A stretch of DNA of 64,000 bases, from contig JACKDW010000024.1 in assembly GCA_020633295.1 (NCBI GenBank), forward strand, positions 62,001-126,000. The letters run 5' to 3'. Both the position numbers and the translations under genes were made by a program. The notes under the pieces were generated by a model. That model was not told where the DNA came from, made no database searches, and saw only the letters and a list, made by a program, of their open reading frames with translations. This document shows, piece after piece, positions 9,327 through 18,000 of this stretch. The stretch is from Myxococcales bacterium (GTDB lineage Bacteria; Myxococcota_A; Polyangia; Nannocystales; Nannocystaceae). Within the stretch, counting starts at the first letter, position 1. The number at the start of each line of letters is the position of its first letter.

Positions 9327-10436
9327 CTACGGCGGCGCGGCCTCGAGCACCCAGCGCTGGTTGGCCTCGAGGTGCTCCCCCTTCTTCAGGCCGCGCAGGC
9401 GGTACACCGACCACACGCGGGGCGCTCGCATCCACTCATGGAGCCGGTCGCCGCGCTGCAGGAGGTACTGAAAGCCGGCGGGGCGCCCCGGCAGGGTTCG
9501 CAGCACGACGCTCGACTCGTCGAGCGGCAGCGCGAGCATGTTGTCCTTGAACGCGCGCTTGTAGGTGAAGTACTGCTCGATGTTCGACAGGTACAGCACG
9601 CGCACCCGCTGGTCGTGCTCGCGCAGCAGCGCGGCGATCCGCCGGACCACGCCGTCGTGGGTGAAGTCGCCGCGGACCGCGACGACGCGCCGCTTGACGA
9701 ACAGCTCGCGCAGCGCGGCGTAGTCCGCGGGCGTGTCGAGGTACGAGCGGACGTCGAGCTCGCGGTAGCGCCGCGCGAGCACCTCGAGGCGCCGCGCGAC
9801 GTCGACGCGCGACGAGCGGTAGAGCGCCGCGAGCCGCGGGCGCGCGTCCTCGTCGGCGTGACGCGCGAGCAGCGAGAGGGCCTCGCGCGCCCCCTCGGCG
9901 GACCACAGGCGCAGGAACGCGGCGACGTCCGGCGACGCGCGCAGGAGCTCGCCGTGGATCGCGTGGAGGTCGACGACCTGCTGATCGAAGTCGACGAGGA
10001 TCATCAGCGCGGGCCGGCTCCAGCCCGCCATCACGAGGTTCTGATCGGTGCCGACGCCGACGTAGACGCCGCCGAGGCCGTCGATGTCGGGGCGGTAGAG
10101 GTCGAGGCGGCGCTCGTTGGACACGAGGTAGTGGGTGTCGTTGGTCGTCGCGGGCGGCGGCGGATCGGACTTGAGCTCGCGCAGGCCGGCGAGCAGCGGC
10201 GCGAGCGGGTCCTTCGGCGCCGACGCGGCGACCGGGGCGACCGGCGCGTCCGCTCGCGACAACGGCGGCGCGGCCGGCTCGGGCGCGCGCTCGGCCGTCA
10301 CGACCGCCGGCGTCGACGTGGACGCCGGCGCGGTCGAGATCATGTTGGCGGTCGTACAAGATGTCCCAAAGGCCACCGCCGAGAGCAGCGGGGAGATCTC
10401 GAGGGTGGTGAGGAGCGCGAACGCGAGCCGACGCAC
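9327..10436 (-). CDS. LIC_10091-like lipoprotein (DUF7790-type)
   Basis: Probable outer-membrane-associated lipoprotein of 369 residues. I chose the GTG at 10436 because it begins a clean signal peptide (VRRLAFALLTTLEISPLLSA) that ends in a Cys (FGTSC). An upstream in-frame ATG near 10559 would add an Arg-rich segment and overlap the divergent gene. The core has the pattern HYLVSNERRLDLY, then GGVYVGVGTDQNLVMAGWSR and VDFDQQVVDLH, then YLSNIEQYF. These resemble the LIC_10091 family, whose Leptospira member has a methyltransferase-like fold without known activity. The C-terminus ends in a WVLEA-type strand. Function is unknown. Confidence 0.65.
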   Translation of the reverse strand: MRRLAFALLTTLEISPLLSAVAFGTSCTTANMISTAPASTSTPAVVTAERAPEPAAPPLSRADAPVAPVAASAPKDPLAPLLAGLRELKSDPPPPATTNDTHYLVSNERRLDLYRPDIDGLGGVYVGVGTDQNLVMAGWSRPALMILVDFDQQVVDLHAIHGELLRASPDVAAFLRLWSAEGAREALSLLARHADEDARPRLAALYRSSRVDVARRLEVLARRYRELDVRSYLDTPADYAALRELFVKRRVVAVRGDFTHDGVVRRIAALLREHDQRVRVLYLSNIEQYFTYKRAFKDNMLALPLDESSVVLRTLPGRPAGFQYLLQRGDRLHEWMRAPRVWSVYRLRGLKKGEHLEANQRWVLEAAPP

Positions 10437-10437
10437 G

Positions 10438-10947
10438 GTGCTCGAGCTACGCGCGAGCGCGGGCCGGTATTTCCGGCCGACTCGACGCGCGCCAGGGGCG
10501 GCGCGCCGGAGCGCGAGCGCGCCGCTCGCTACAATCGCGGTCATCGGCTTCCCCAACACCTACCGACGGATCCTGACGCTGGGCTCGACGAGCCACGCGT
10601 GGATCGAGCTGCACCGCCTCGTCGAGGCCTACAGCCGGACGGTGGGCGCGCGCTTCACCGAGATCTTCGCCGAGCTGGAGACCCGCTTCGGCTTCCAACG
10701 CGAGGACCCGACGCGCTGGCCCGATCGCGCGACGATCCGCGCGGCCGCGGAGCTCCTGCACGCGCGCCGCGAGGCGCTGCTCGAGCGCCGACGCGCGCTG
10801 GTCGCCACGCGCCGCCGCGCGAAGCGGGCCGGCCGAAGGGGGCCGCCCGCGCCTGAGCTCGCGGCGCTCGAGCGAGGCGGTGACGCGCCGGCGATCCCGC
10901 GCGTGGGCGTCTGGGGCTGGGCCCGTCGCCGACGCGGGCGCGCGTGA
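10438..10947 (+). CDS. Hypothetical protein, uncertain start
   Basis: Small Arg-rich protein I do not recognise. The conserved-looking part begins at FPNTYRRILTLGSTSHAWIE and continues with a predicted helical region (HRLVEAYSRTVGARFTEIFA), ending in a basic tail. The only standard in-frame start near the 5' end is GTG at 10438. That would put it back-to-back with the divergent lipoprotein start (10436) and leave no promoter. A TACAAT element at 10530-10535 points to a start near 10543, where the codon is ATC, giving about 134 residues. Existence of the gene is moderately supported; the start is not. Confidence 0.45.
   Translation: MLELRASAGRYFRPTRRAPGAARRSASAPLATIAVIGFPNTYRRILTLGSTSHAWIELHRLVEAYSRTVGARFTEIFAELETRFGFQREDPTRWPDRATIRAAAELLHARREALLERRRALVATRRRAKRAGRRGPPAPELAALERGGDAPAIPRVGVWGWARRRRGRA
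10530..10535 (+). promoter_or_regulatory. -10-like TACAAT
   Basis: TACAAT stands out in a GC-rich stretch, 7 nt before the ATC codon at 10543. The same spacing separates -10-like elements from start codons elsewhere in the window. Confidence 0.4.
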
Positions 10948-10970
10948 GCCTGCGGCGCGCGGCGACCTGA

Positions 10971-11939
10971 CTAAAACGGCTGCTCGCAGAGCAGGCGCCG
11001 GCTGCTGCCGCAGCTCACGTCGTTCCAGGTGTCGAAGTTGTTGTCGAGCTGGATTACGCAGTCCTCGTCGCCGTTGTCGTTGGGCTCGAGCAGCGCCCAG
11101 TCGCTCCAGTCGAGCGAGCTCCCGTCGACCCACTTCCAGCTGTCCTCGACCTCCGCGTCGGTCAGCCCGATCCAGGCGTCCTCCGGCGACCAGGCGCCGA
11201 CCCAGTCGTTCTCGGGGTCGCTCTTGAGCGTCGCGAGGTCGCCGCCGAAGCTCTGGCAGCGCTCCCGCGCCTGCTGCCAGGGGACGGAGTTCGAGCAGTA
11301 GACGTAGTACTGGTCGGGCGCGCCGTTCCAGATCGCGAATTTGCAGTCGCCGCACATGAGGTTGTCGGGCGAGCCCTCGTCGACGTAGGTGTCGCAGTCG
11401 TTGTCGAGCTGGTCACAGATCTCGGGCGCGCCGGGGTGCGCGCTCGCGGCGTCGTCGTCGCAGTCCCCGGCGGCGTCGATGTGACCGGGCGGCTGCTCGC
11501 AGGCGACCGTCGGGCTCTGCTCGTCGCCGAAGCCGTCCATGTCGGCGTCGGGGTACCAGGTGCCCGGGTTATCGCAGCCGGTGGTGGTGTCGTCGCTCGT
11601 CGCCGACAGCCCGTCGGTGGTCGCCTCCGGATCGGTGGTGTCGACCGTCGTCGCGCTCGGGTCCGCGCTCGGATCGACCGTCGGCTCCGTGCTCGGGTCG
11701 GTCGTGACGGTCGTGACGGTCGTCGCGCCCGTCGGGTCGCCCGTGCTCGAGGCGCCGCTCGACGAGCCGGGGCCCGCGCTCGTCACGGTCCCGTCGTCGT
11801 CGGTGGTCGCCGTGTCGCCCCCGCCCCCGTCGGTCGCGTCGGTCGTGGGCGCCTGGCTCGACGCCCCCGATCCCTCGACGACGTCGCCGCAGCCGGTGAT
11901 CGCGAGCAGCACCAACGCGCTTCTGAATGCCGTCCTCAC
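10971..11939 (-). CDS. C-type lectin-domain lipoprotein with MopE-type repeat
   Basis: Lipoprotein of 322 residues. The signal peptide runs into a lipobox (LLAITGC), then a Ser/Thr/Asp/Gly linker of about 100 residues typical of this lineage. Next comes a MopE-like putative metal-binding repeat (YPDADMDGFGD ... AAGDCDDDAASAHPGAPEIC ... DNDCDTYVDEG). The C-terminal domain is a C-type lectin fold (SWQQARERC-like start, GGDLATLKS, AWIGLTD, WKWVDGS, EPN, CVIQLDN, WNDVSC, LLCEQ), with the EPN and WND motifs used for Ca2+/sugar binding in canonical lectins. It likely binds an extracellular ligand at the cell surface. The GTG start has a TATAGT 6 nt upstream and no Shine-Dalgarno. Confidence 0.85.
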   Translation of the reverse strand: MRTAFRSALVLLAITGCGDVVEGSGASSQAPTTDATDGGGGDTATTDDDGTVTSAGPGSSSGASSTGDPTGATTVTTVTTDPSTEPTVDPSADPSATTVDTTDPEATTDGLSATSDDTTTGCDNPGTWYPDADMDGFGDEQSPTVACEQPPGHIDAAGDCDDDAASAHPGAPEICDQLDNDCDTYVDEGSPDNLMCGDCKFAIWNGAPDQYYVYCSNSVPWQQARERCQSFGGDLATLKSDPENDWVGAWSPEDAWIGLTDAEVEDSWKWVDGSSLDWSDWALLEPNDNGDEDCVIQLDNNFDTWNDVSCGSSRRLLCEQPF

Positions 11940-11945
11940 GCGCTC

Positions 11946-11951
11946 ACTATA
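11946..11951 (-). promoter_or_regulatory. -10-like TATAGT directly upstream of a GTG start
   Basis: On the minus strand TATAGT is separated by 6 nt from the GTG of the lectin lipoprotein, so transcription would begin at or next to the start codon. Confidence 0.5.
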
Positions 11952-12142
11952 CCCTGTGCGCCGCGTCGGCGACCGCCATTGCCCCGGGAGGTTTCGGGTT
12001 CTCGGGGGCTTCTATCTCATCTTGCTCTCCAGCCAGGTGTCCCACGCGGGGTCTGCTATCTGTCCCTTGCATCATATCGCTCTGACCGCGCGCGCGAGCC
12101 CGCGGCCGCGCCACACCCGCGACGGACGGGCGCGACGATCCT

Positions 12143-12194
12143 GCGAGCACGCGCCGCGAGCACGCGCCGCGAGCACGCACCGCGATCACGAGCC
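12143..12194. repeat. Four 13-bp tandem units (gcgagcacgcgcc)
   Basis: Two perfect copies at 12143 and 12156, a third with one change at 12169 and a diverged fourth that runs over the stop codon of the minus-strand barrel gene. It lies in the 246-bp gap that otherwise holds only the lectin gene's promoter. The period is the same as in the unrelated array at 44401. Confidence 0.85.
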
Positions 12195-13133
12195 GAAGTA
12201 GTAGCCGAGCCAGAGCCCGAGATAGATCGTGTTCGACATCGGCCGCCCCGCGGCCGCCGGCGTGAAGCCCATCCAGCCGAGCTCGGGCCCGAGGCTGAAG
12301 CCGCCGCCGCGGTTGGGTCGCCGGATGTCCGCGCCGGGGAACAGGTCGTAGCGAATCGCGCCCTTGAAGGCCGCGCCGCCGAAGCCGCTGCGATCCGCGA
12401 CGCCCTGCTCGTGGACGGCGCCTCCGCCCGCGCCGAAGCCGACGAGCAGCGAGAGCGGGAGCTTGTGCGGGACCGGCAAGAAGCCGAGCTCGACGAGCAC
12501 CGCGCCCTGGGCGACGATCTGGTTGCGACTCCAGCCGGCGCGCCCGCCCGCGTGCACGCCGATCGACATCCACGGGAACACGACCTCGCCGATCCGGATC
12601 GCGCCGCCGGTGCCGATGAAGGGCGCGGGGGTCTCGAGGTCGTTGACGCGCGCGAAGGTGGCGCCGCCGTGCAGCACGCCGCCGATGTAGGCGCCGTCGA
12701 CCCGGGGCGGTCGCTCGCGCGCGCCTGCCTCGACACCTTCGTCCTCGGGGGCGCCGTCGCCCTCGTCGTCGTCGTCGTCGTCGGTCGCGGCGCCGTCGTC
12801 GGCTTCGGGGCCCTCGGGGACCGCGTCGCGCTCGCCTGCGTCGCCCTCGTCGTCGCCCTCGTCATCGCCCTCGTCATCGCCCGCGTCCGACTCCGCCGGC
12901 TCGTCACCAGCGTCCTTCGTCGCCGCGTCGCGGGCGTTGTCATCGTCGTCGACGTCCTCGCTCGCGTCGCGTGCGTCGTCGACGGGCGCGGCGTCGTCCG
13001 CGGCCGGAGCGGCCGCGACCTGCGTCGCCAGCAGCCACAGCGGCGCGACCATCAACCATGCCCCCGCACGTCGGCGCGTGGGGGCGCTCGCGGGCGCCGA
13101 GGGCCGAGCCGTGGCCAACACGGGGGGAAGCAT
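12186..13133 (-). CDS. Outer-membrane beta-barrel-like protein with acidic linker
   Basis: Secreted protein of 315 residues with no recognised family. From ATG at 13133 the basic n-region TRRRAGAW precedes a hydrophobic core WLMVAPLWLLATQVAAA with an AxA cleavage site. A second ATG at 13052 would remove the basic residues and is less likely. Residues after cleavage form a long Asp/Glu-rich linker with a GDDEGDDEGDDEG repeat. The C-terminal part alternates Gly/aromatic residues in amphipathic strands (GAYIGGVLHGGATFARV, VELGFLPVPHKLPLSLLVGF) and ends in YLGLWLGYYFGS, as outer-membrane barrels do. It diverges from the L,D-transpeptidase gene across 180 bp. Confidence 0.65.
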   Translation of the reverse strand: MLPPVLATARPSAPASAPTRRRAGAWLMVAPLWLLATQVAAAPAADDAAPVDDARDASEDVDDDDNARDAATKDAGDEPAESDAGDDEGDDEGDDEGDAGERDAVPEGPEADDGAATDDDDDDEGDGAPEDEGVEAGARERPPRVDGAYIGGVLHGGATFARVNDLETPAPFIGTGGAIRIGEVVFPWMSIGVHAGGRAGWSRNQIVAQGAVLVELGFLPVPHKLPLSLLVGFGAGGGAVHEQGVADRSGFGGAAFKGAIRYDLFPGADIRRPNRGGGFSLGPELGWMGFTPAAAGRPMSNTIYLGLWLGYYFGS

Positions 13134-13313
13134 GCTGCACGCCCCGGGGTCGGGGCAAGCGCCCACCGGCGGCGCGTGGCCGTGCACACGCCGCGTCGCG
13201 GGCACGGGGGGCGCCGTCGTCGGCTTGCGGGGTCCGGCGCGGGCGACTATCGTCACGGCCGCGATCTCCCCGCGGGCGCGCGTCGCTGCAGCGGGTCGCC
13301 GCGTTCGCCGTCC

Positions 13314-14969
13314 ATGCTCCCGCCAAGCCGCCCGCGCCTCACCGAACTCCTCGGGAGCTTCCTGCTCGGCGGGGGCCTCGTGGCGCTGGCGTACGAGCTC
13401 GCGGGGCTGAGCGCGGGCGCGAGCGCGCCTGCCCCCGCGCCCGACGCGGAGAGCGCGAGCGTCCAGGCGGGGCGCGACGACGACGCGGCGTCCGCGAGCG
13501 GGTCGGTCTACGCCGACGCGGACGAGGGCGAGGAGGAGGGGCTCGCGGGCGACGCGGCCGAGGGCGCGAGCGCGCCGGGCGAGCTCGCGGCTTCGGGACC
13601 GGCGTGGATGCGACGGACCGCCGAGGGCTCCTACTCCGCGTTCCCGCCCGTGTACGCGCCGGAGCTCGAGCTGTCCGCCGAGGACGAGGCGGCGTTCCCC
13701 CAGCACGCGCTGATCACCGGCGCCGCCGCGATCATCCGCGAGACCACGGACCTCGAGTCGAAGATCGTCGGGGTCGTGCGCGCCGGCACGCGCCTGCGCG
13801 TCGACAGCGAGCTCAGCTTCGGCGGCGGCTGCAGCAAGGGGTGGCACCAGGTGCACCCGTACGGCTGGATCTGCATGAACGCGGGGCTGCGCGTGGGCGA
13901 GGCGCCGCCGGACGACGGGCTCGTCAACAGCCCGCCGCCGAAGCTCGACGAGCCGATGCCCTACGAGTACTGGCGCGTCAACCACGACGCGACGCCCTTC
14001 TTCCACAGGCTGCCGAGCTTCGCCGAGCAAGACCGGGCCGATGAGGCAGGTCAGGCGTGGATCGCAGAGCACGGGCGCGAGCCCATGCCGACGCACCCGG
14101 CCGCGCGCCCCGAGGAGGTGCCGGCGGTCGTCAAGGAGTACCTCAACGCGGGCTACTACGTGACCGTCGCCGGCGAGGCGGTGAAGTCGCAGCGCTACTT
14201 CCTGCGGACGCTGCGAGGCGTCTACGCGCGCAAGTACCAGCTCGGGCAGAAGGAGGGATCGGACTTCCAGGGCATGCTGCTGCCGAGCGGCGCCGACGAT
14301 CTGCCGGTGTACTGGATCCTGCGCGAGACGGGCATGATGCAGCGCAAGGAGCCCGGCAGCGAGGTGCTGGTCGACGCGGTGTTCGAAGGCGACGAGGCGC
14401 CGCCGTCGCGACGCGGGCTCTGGCCGTTTCGTCGCAAGGTGCTGATCGGCGCGCACGAGTACTACGAGGACGACGACGGCCGGGTGATGCGCGTGTACGC
14501 GGTCGGCAAGTCGCGCACGCTCAAGCGGCCGCCGGGCGTGGGCGCCGACGAGACCTGGGTGCACGTTGATCTCTCGGACCAGGTGCTGGTCGCCTACGAG
14601 GGCGATCGGCCCGTGTTCACGACGCTGGTCTCGACGGGGCGCGAGCCGGGGATGACCCCGATCGGCGTGCACCGGCTGCAGAGCAAGCACATCGCCACGT
14701 CGATGCGCGATCAGCCGATCGAGGACGACGCCTACTCGATCGAGGACGTGCCGTGGACGCAGTACTTCCACAACAACGTGGCGCTGCACGGCGCGTTTTG
14801 GCACGGCGGCTTCGGCCTCGTCCGCAGCCACGGCTGCGTCAACCTCTCGCCCGCAGACGCGCGCTGGCTGTTCGGCTTCCTGCACCCGCGCCTGCCCGCC
14901 GGCTGGCACGCGATGACGCCCGGCGTCGCGAAGAACGGCGAGGGCTCGGCCGTCGTCATCACCGAGTAG
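13314..14969 (+). CDS. L,D-transpeptidase (YkuD domain) with SH3-like domain
   Basis: Periplasmic, membrane-anchored enzyme of 551 residues that likely forms 3-3 peptidoglycan cross-links or attaches lipoproteins. ATG 13314 gives an N-terminal hydrophobic segment (LLGSFLLGGGLVALAYELAG), then an acidic, low-complexity linker. A bacterial SH3-like unit follows (TGAAAIIRETTDLESKIVGV...GTRLRVD, KGWHQVHPYGWICM). The C-terminus is the YkuD fold: WVHVDLSDQVLVAYEG, ..STGREPGMTPIGVHRL, the catalytic His in VALHGAFWH and the catalytic Cys in RSHGCVNLSPADA. All key residues are present. The caspase-like gene starts 74 bp downstream with its own promoter-like element, so they need not form an operon. Confidence 0.9.
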   Translation: MLPPSRPRLTELLGSFLLGGGLVALAYELAGLSAGASAPAPAPDAESASVQAGRDDDAASASGSVYADADEGEEEGLAGDAAEGASAPGELAASGPAWMRRTAEGSYSAFPPVYAPELELSAEDEAAFPQHALITGAAAIIRETTDLESKIVGVVRAGTRLRVDSELSFGGGCSKGWHQVHPYGWICMNAGLRVGEAPPDDGLVNSPPPKLDEPMPYEYWRVNHDATPFFHRLPSFAEQDRADEAGQAWIAEHGREPMPTHPAARPEEVPAVVKEYLNAGYYVTVAGEAVKSQRYFLRTLRGVYARKYQLGQKEGSDFQGMLLPSGADDLPVYWILRETGMMQRKEPGSEVLVDAVFEGDEAPPSRRGLWPFRRKVLIGAHEYYEDDDGRVMRVYAVGKSRTLKRPPGVGADETWVHVDLSDQVLVAYEGDRPVFTTLVSTGREPGMTPIGVHRLQSKHIATSMRDQPIEDDAYSIEDVPWTQYFHNNVALHGAFWHGGFGLVRSHGCVNLSPADARWLFGFLHPRLPAGWHAMTPGVAKNGEGSAVVITE

Positions 14970-15030
14970 CGCGCGCACGCGCGCGCGCGCGCGCGTGGAA
15001 TTGCCGCCGCGGGGGCGCGCGTCGCAGCGG

Positions 15031-15036
15031 TACCAT
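15031..15036 (+). promoter_or_regulatory. -10-like TACCAT 7 nt before GTG
   Basis: TACCAT precedes the GTG at 15044 by 7 nt, and there is no Shine-Dalgarno in the gap. It supports both the choice of start for the caspase fusion and separate, leaderless transcription. Confidence 0.45.
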
Positions 15037-15043
15037 CGGCGCC

Positions 15044-18000
15044 GTGCCTGATCGCCACGCGCTGCTCATCGGCATCAACCGCTACCCGAAGATCCGCGGC
15101 GCCGAGCTGGCCGGTTGTCACAACGATGTCGAGCTGATGCGGTCCCTGCTCGAGCGGCGCTTCAGCTTCCCGCCGCGCAACCTCGAGATCCTGCTGGACG
15201 AGCAGGCGACGCAGGCCGGGATCCGGGCGGCCTTCGCCCGTCTCATCGCGCGCGTCTCGCGGGACGATATAGCCTACGTGCACTACTCGGGGCACGGCTC
15301 GCGCCTGCGTGACCCATCTCGACCAGACCGCGTGATCGAGTCTCTGGTGCCCCACGACAGCGGGCGCTCGCCGCTGGGGCCCAACCGCGACATCCTCGAT
15401 CGCGAGCTCGACGCGTGGGTGCGTCAGCTCGACGACGCGGGCGCGCGCGTGGTGCTCGTGTTCGACTGCTGCCACTCGGGCTCGGTGACGCGCGATGTCG
15501 CGATGGGGATGGCGGCCGCGCGCGCGCGCCAGATCCCGCCCGACTATCGTGACCCCGGGACCAGCTACGAGGGCGCGCGGACGGGCGCGGAGGACACCAC
15601 GCGCGACATCATCTTCGAGGCGCGCAAGCGCCTGAGCGGCTGGCTCAGCGAGTCGCGCGAGGCGCTGCTGATCGCGGCGTGCCGCGCGGAGGAGAAGGCC
15701 TGCGAGCACGCGGCGACGGTCGGCGACGCGATCGTCCGCCACGGCGCGCTGACCTACTTCCTCGCCCAGGCGCTCGCGCGCGCCCGCCCCGACGCCTCGT
15801 GGGGCAGCGTGTTCGAGACGATCGCGCCGAAGATCACGGCCGCGCACCCGCTGCAGCACCCGCTGCTCGAGGGGCGCCCGTGGACCGCGCTGTTCCCGGA
15901 CGCGAGCTCGAGGTCGTCCGCCGAGGACGGCCAAGGCCGCTCCGAGGTCGCGCGCCGCGAGCACGCGGATGACTGGGGGCTGCTCGCGCGGGCGGTCACG
16001 CGGATCGACGGAGACGAGGTCACGATCGCGGGCGGCGCCGCGCACGGCCTCGTGGTCGGATCGCTGTGGGACGTGTACGCGCCCTTCGTCGTGCGGCCGG
16101 GCGCGGGCGACGAGCCGATCGCGCTCGTGCAGCTCACGCGCGTCGGGGCCTGCGCGGCGACGGGCGTGATCCGGGAGCGCCCTGGCGGCGCGGCCGTCGA
16201 GCCCGGCGCGCGCATGCTCGAGCGCGCGACGCCGCCGCGTCACCCGCCCCTCGCGATCCACATCGACCTGCCCGAAGGGTCCTCTCGCGACGCGCTCGCG
16301 CGCGAGCTGTCGTCGTCGCCGGCGCTGCGCGTCATCGACCCCTACACGGACCCCGCCGACCTGCGCGTGCGCCTCGTGCCGGCGCGCTCGGTCGCGGTCG
16401 ACGGCGATCCGTGCCCGCTGCTCGGCACGGTGCGCCAGAGCTCGTGGGCGGTCGTGGGCCCCGACGGGCGGCTCGCCGCGCGCCTGATCCCGGTCGGCGG
16501 CGACGCGCCCTCGGTGCTGCTGGGCGCGCTCGAGAGCGTCGCCCGCTTCCGCCGCTTCATGGCGCTCGAGAGCCCACAGGCCGGCGGCGCGCTCGACCGC
16601 CGCGTACGCCTGGAGCTGCGCCGCGGCGCGCCGGACGAGCGCGGGCGCACGCGCTTCGTGGCCGCGCGGCCCGAGCCGCGGCTCGGCGCGATCGTGTTCG
16701 AGGAGGGCGACCTCGCCGACTTCGTCATCCACAACGACGGCGACGTCGACGTGTTCATCAGCCTGCTCGAGTTCGGCGCGGATCTGTCGACGCGCCTGAT
16801 GCTCCCGTACCTCGACGTCGCGCCCTACACGACCCAGAGCCGGCTGCTGCGCGCGGGCGAGTCGCTGTCGGTCGCGCGCTACTTCGAGTGCCCCGAGGGG
16901 CTCCCGCTGCACCTGCCCGACGGCTTCCCGTGGGCGGCGGAGCCTGGCTCCGAGGCCGACACCGGGCAGATGACCTTCAAGCTGCTCGTCACGCGGGCGC
17001 GGACGGACTTCAGCAGCGTGGTCCAGGGGGCGACGCGCAGCGGCATGAGCATGCACCCGCTCGAGGCCGAGCTCGCGGCGCTCGCCAGCGCGACGCGCAG
17101 CTTCATCCCGCGGACGCGCGCGCGCGGACGCGATCACGACTGGGCCGTGATCACGCGGACCGTCGTCGTCCAGCGACCCGCGCGCGACGTGCGGCTGGAC
17201 CCCGAGGGCGCGCCCGTGATCGTGGTCCCCGGCGTGGCGCTGAGCAGCCCGGGCCTCGTCGGCTCCCTGCGGGGCGCGCGAGGAGAGCCCGCGCGCACGC
17301 GGGATCTCGAGCCCGAGGATCCGCAGGCGCGCGCGCTCGAGGACGCGCTCACGCTCACGGGGGCGCGCGCGGTCGCGACGATCGAGCTCCACGAGGCGCG
17401 CGCCGAGCCGACGCGCGCGCTCGCGTCCCCGCGCGAGCAGCTCGGCGAGCCGTGCGTGTCGCTGCTCGTCGAGGGCCCCGAGCCCGGCTGGGCGCAGGTC
17501 GTGCTCTCGCGCGACGCCGACGGCTTCACGCGCTGGATCCTGCCCACGCCGCCCGACGACGCGCCCGCGCGCGACGGCGACGAGACGCGCGCGCTCGCGG
17601 AGCCGCAGCGCTTCGAAATCCCGCTGTCGCCGGCCGGCGCGGACGGGACGCGCTCGCTGCTCGGCGCGATCGGGAAGCACGTGCTCAAGCTCCTCGCGGT
17701 CAAGCTGACGGAGCGCGCCGCGAAGTGGGGCGCGAGCGCGGTCGGCCGGTGGGAGGAGCGCGTGCGCCCCTACTGCGTGCGCAGCTTCACCGCGCGCGAC
17801 TACCGGGAGCTGTCGCCGCGCACCCACGCGGTCGTCACGGGCGCCCGCGCGACGCGGGCGCGCGAGCTGAGCGCGGCGCAGTGGCGACAGCTCGCGTGCG
17901 GGCGGGCGCTCATGCTCGTGCACGGCACGCAGTCGTCGGCCGCCGAGAGCTTCGCCGAGCTCGACGGGGCCACCGTGGACGCGCTGCACCGGCTCTACGA

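Noticed and set aside
11436..13313. Long plus-strand open frame upstream of the L,D-transpeptidase
   Set aside because: Composition is Arg/Ala/Gly-rich and it lies antisense to the lectin lipoprotein and barrel genes; the real start is ATG 13314 at the membrane anchor.
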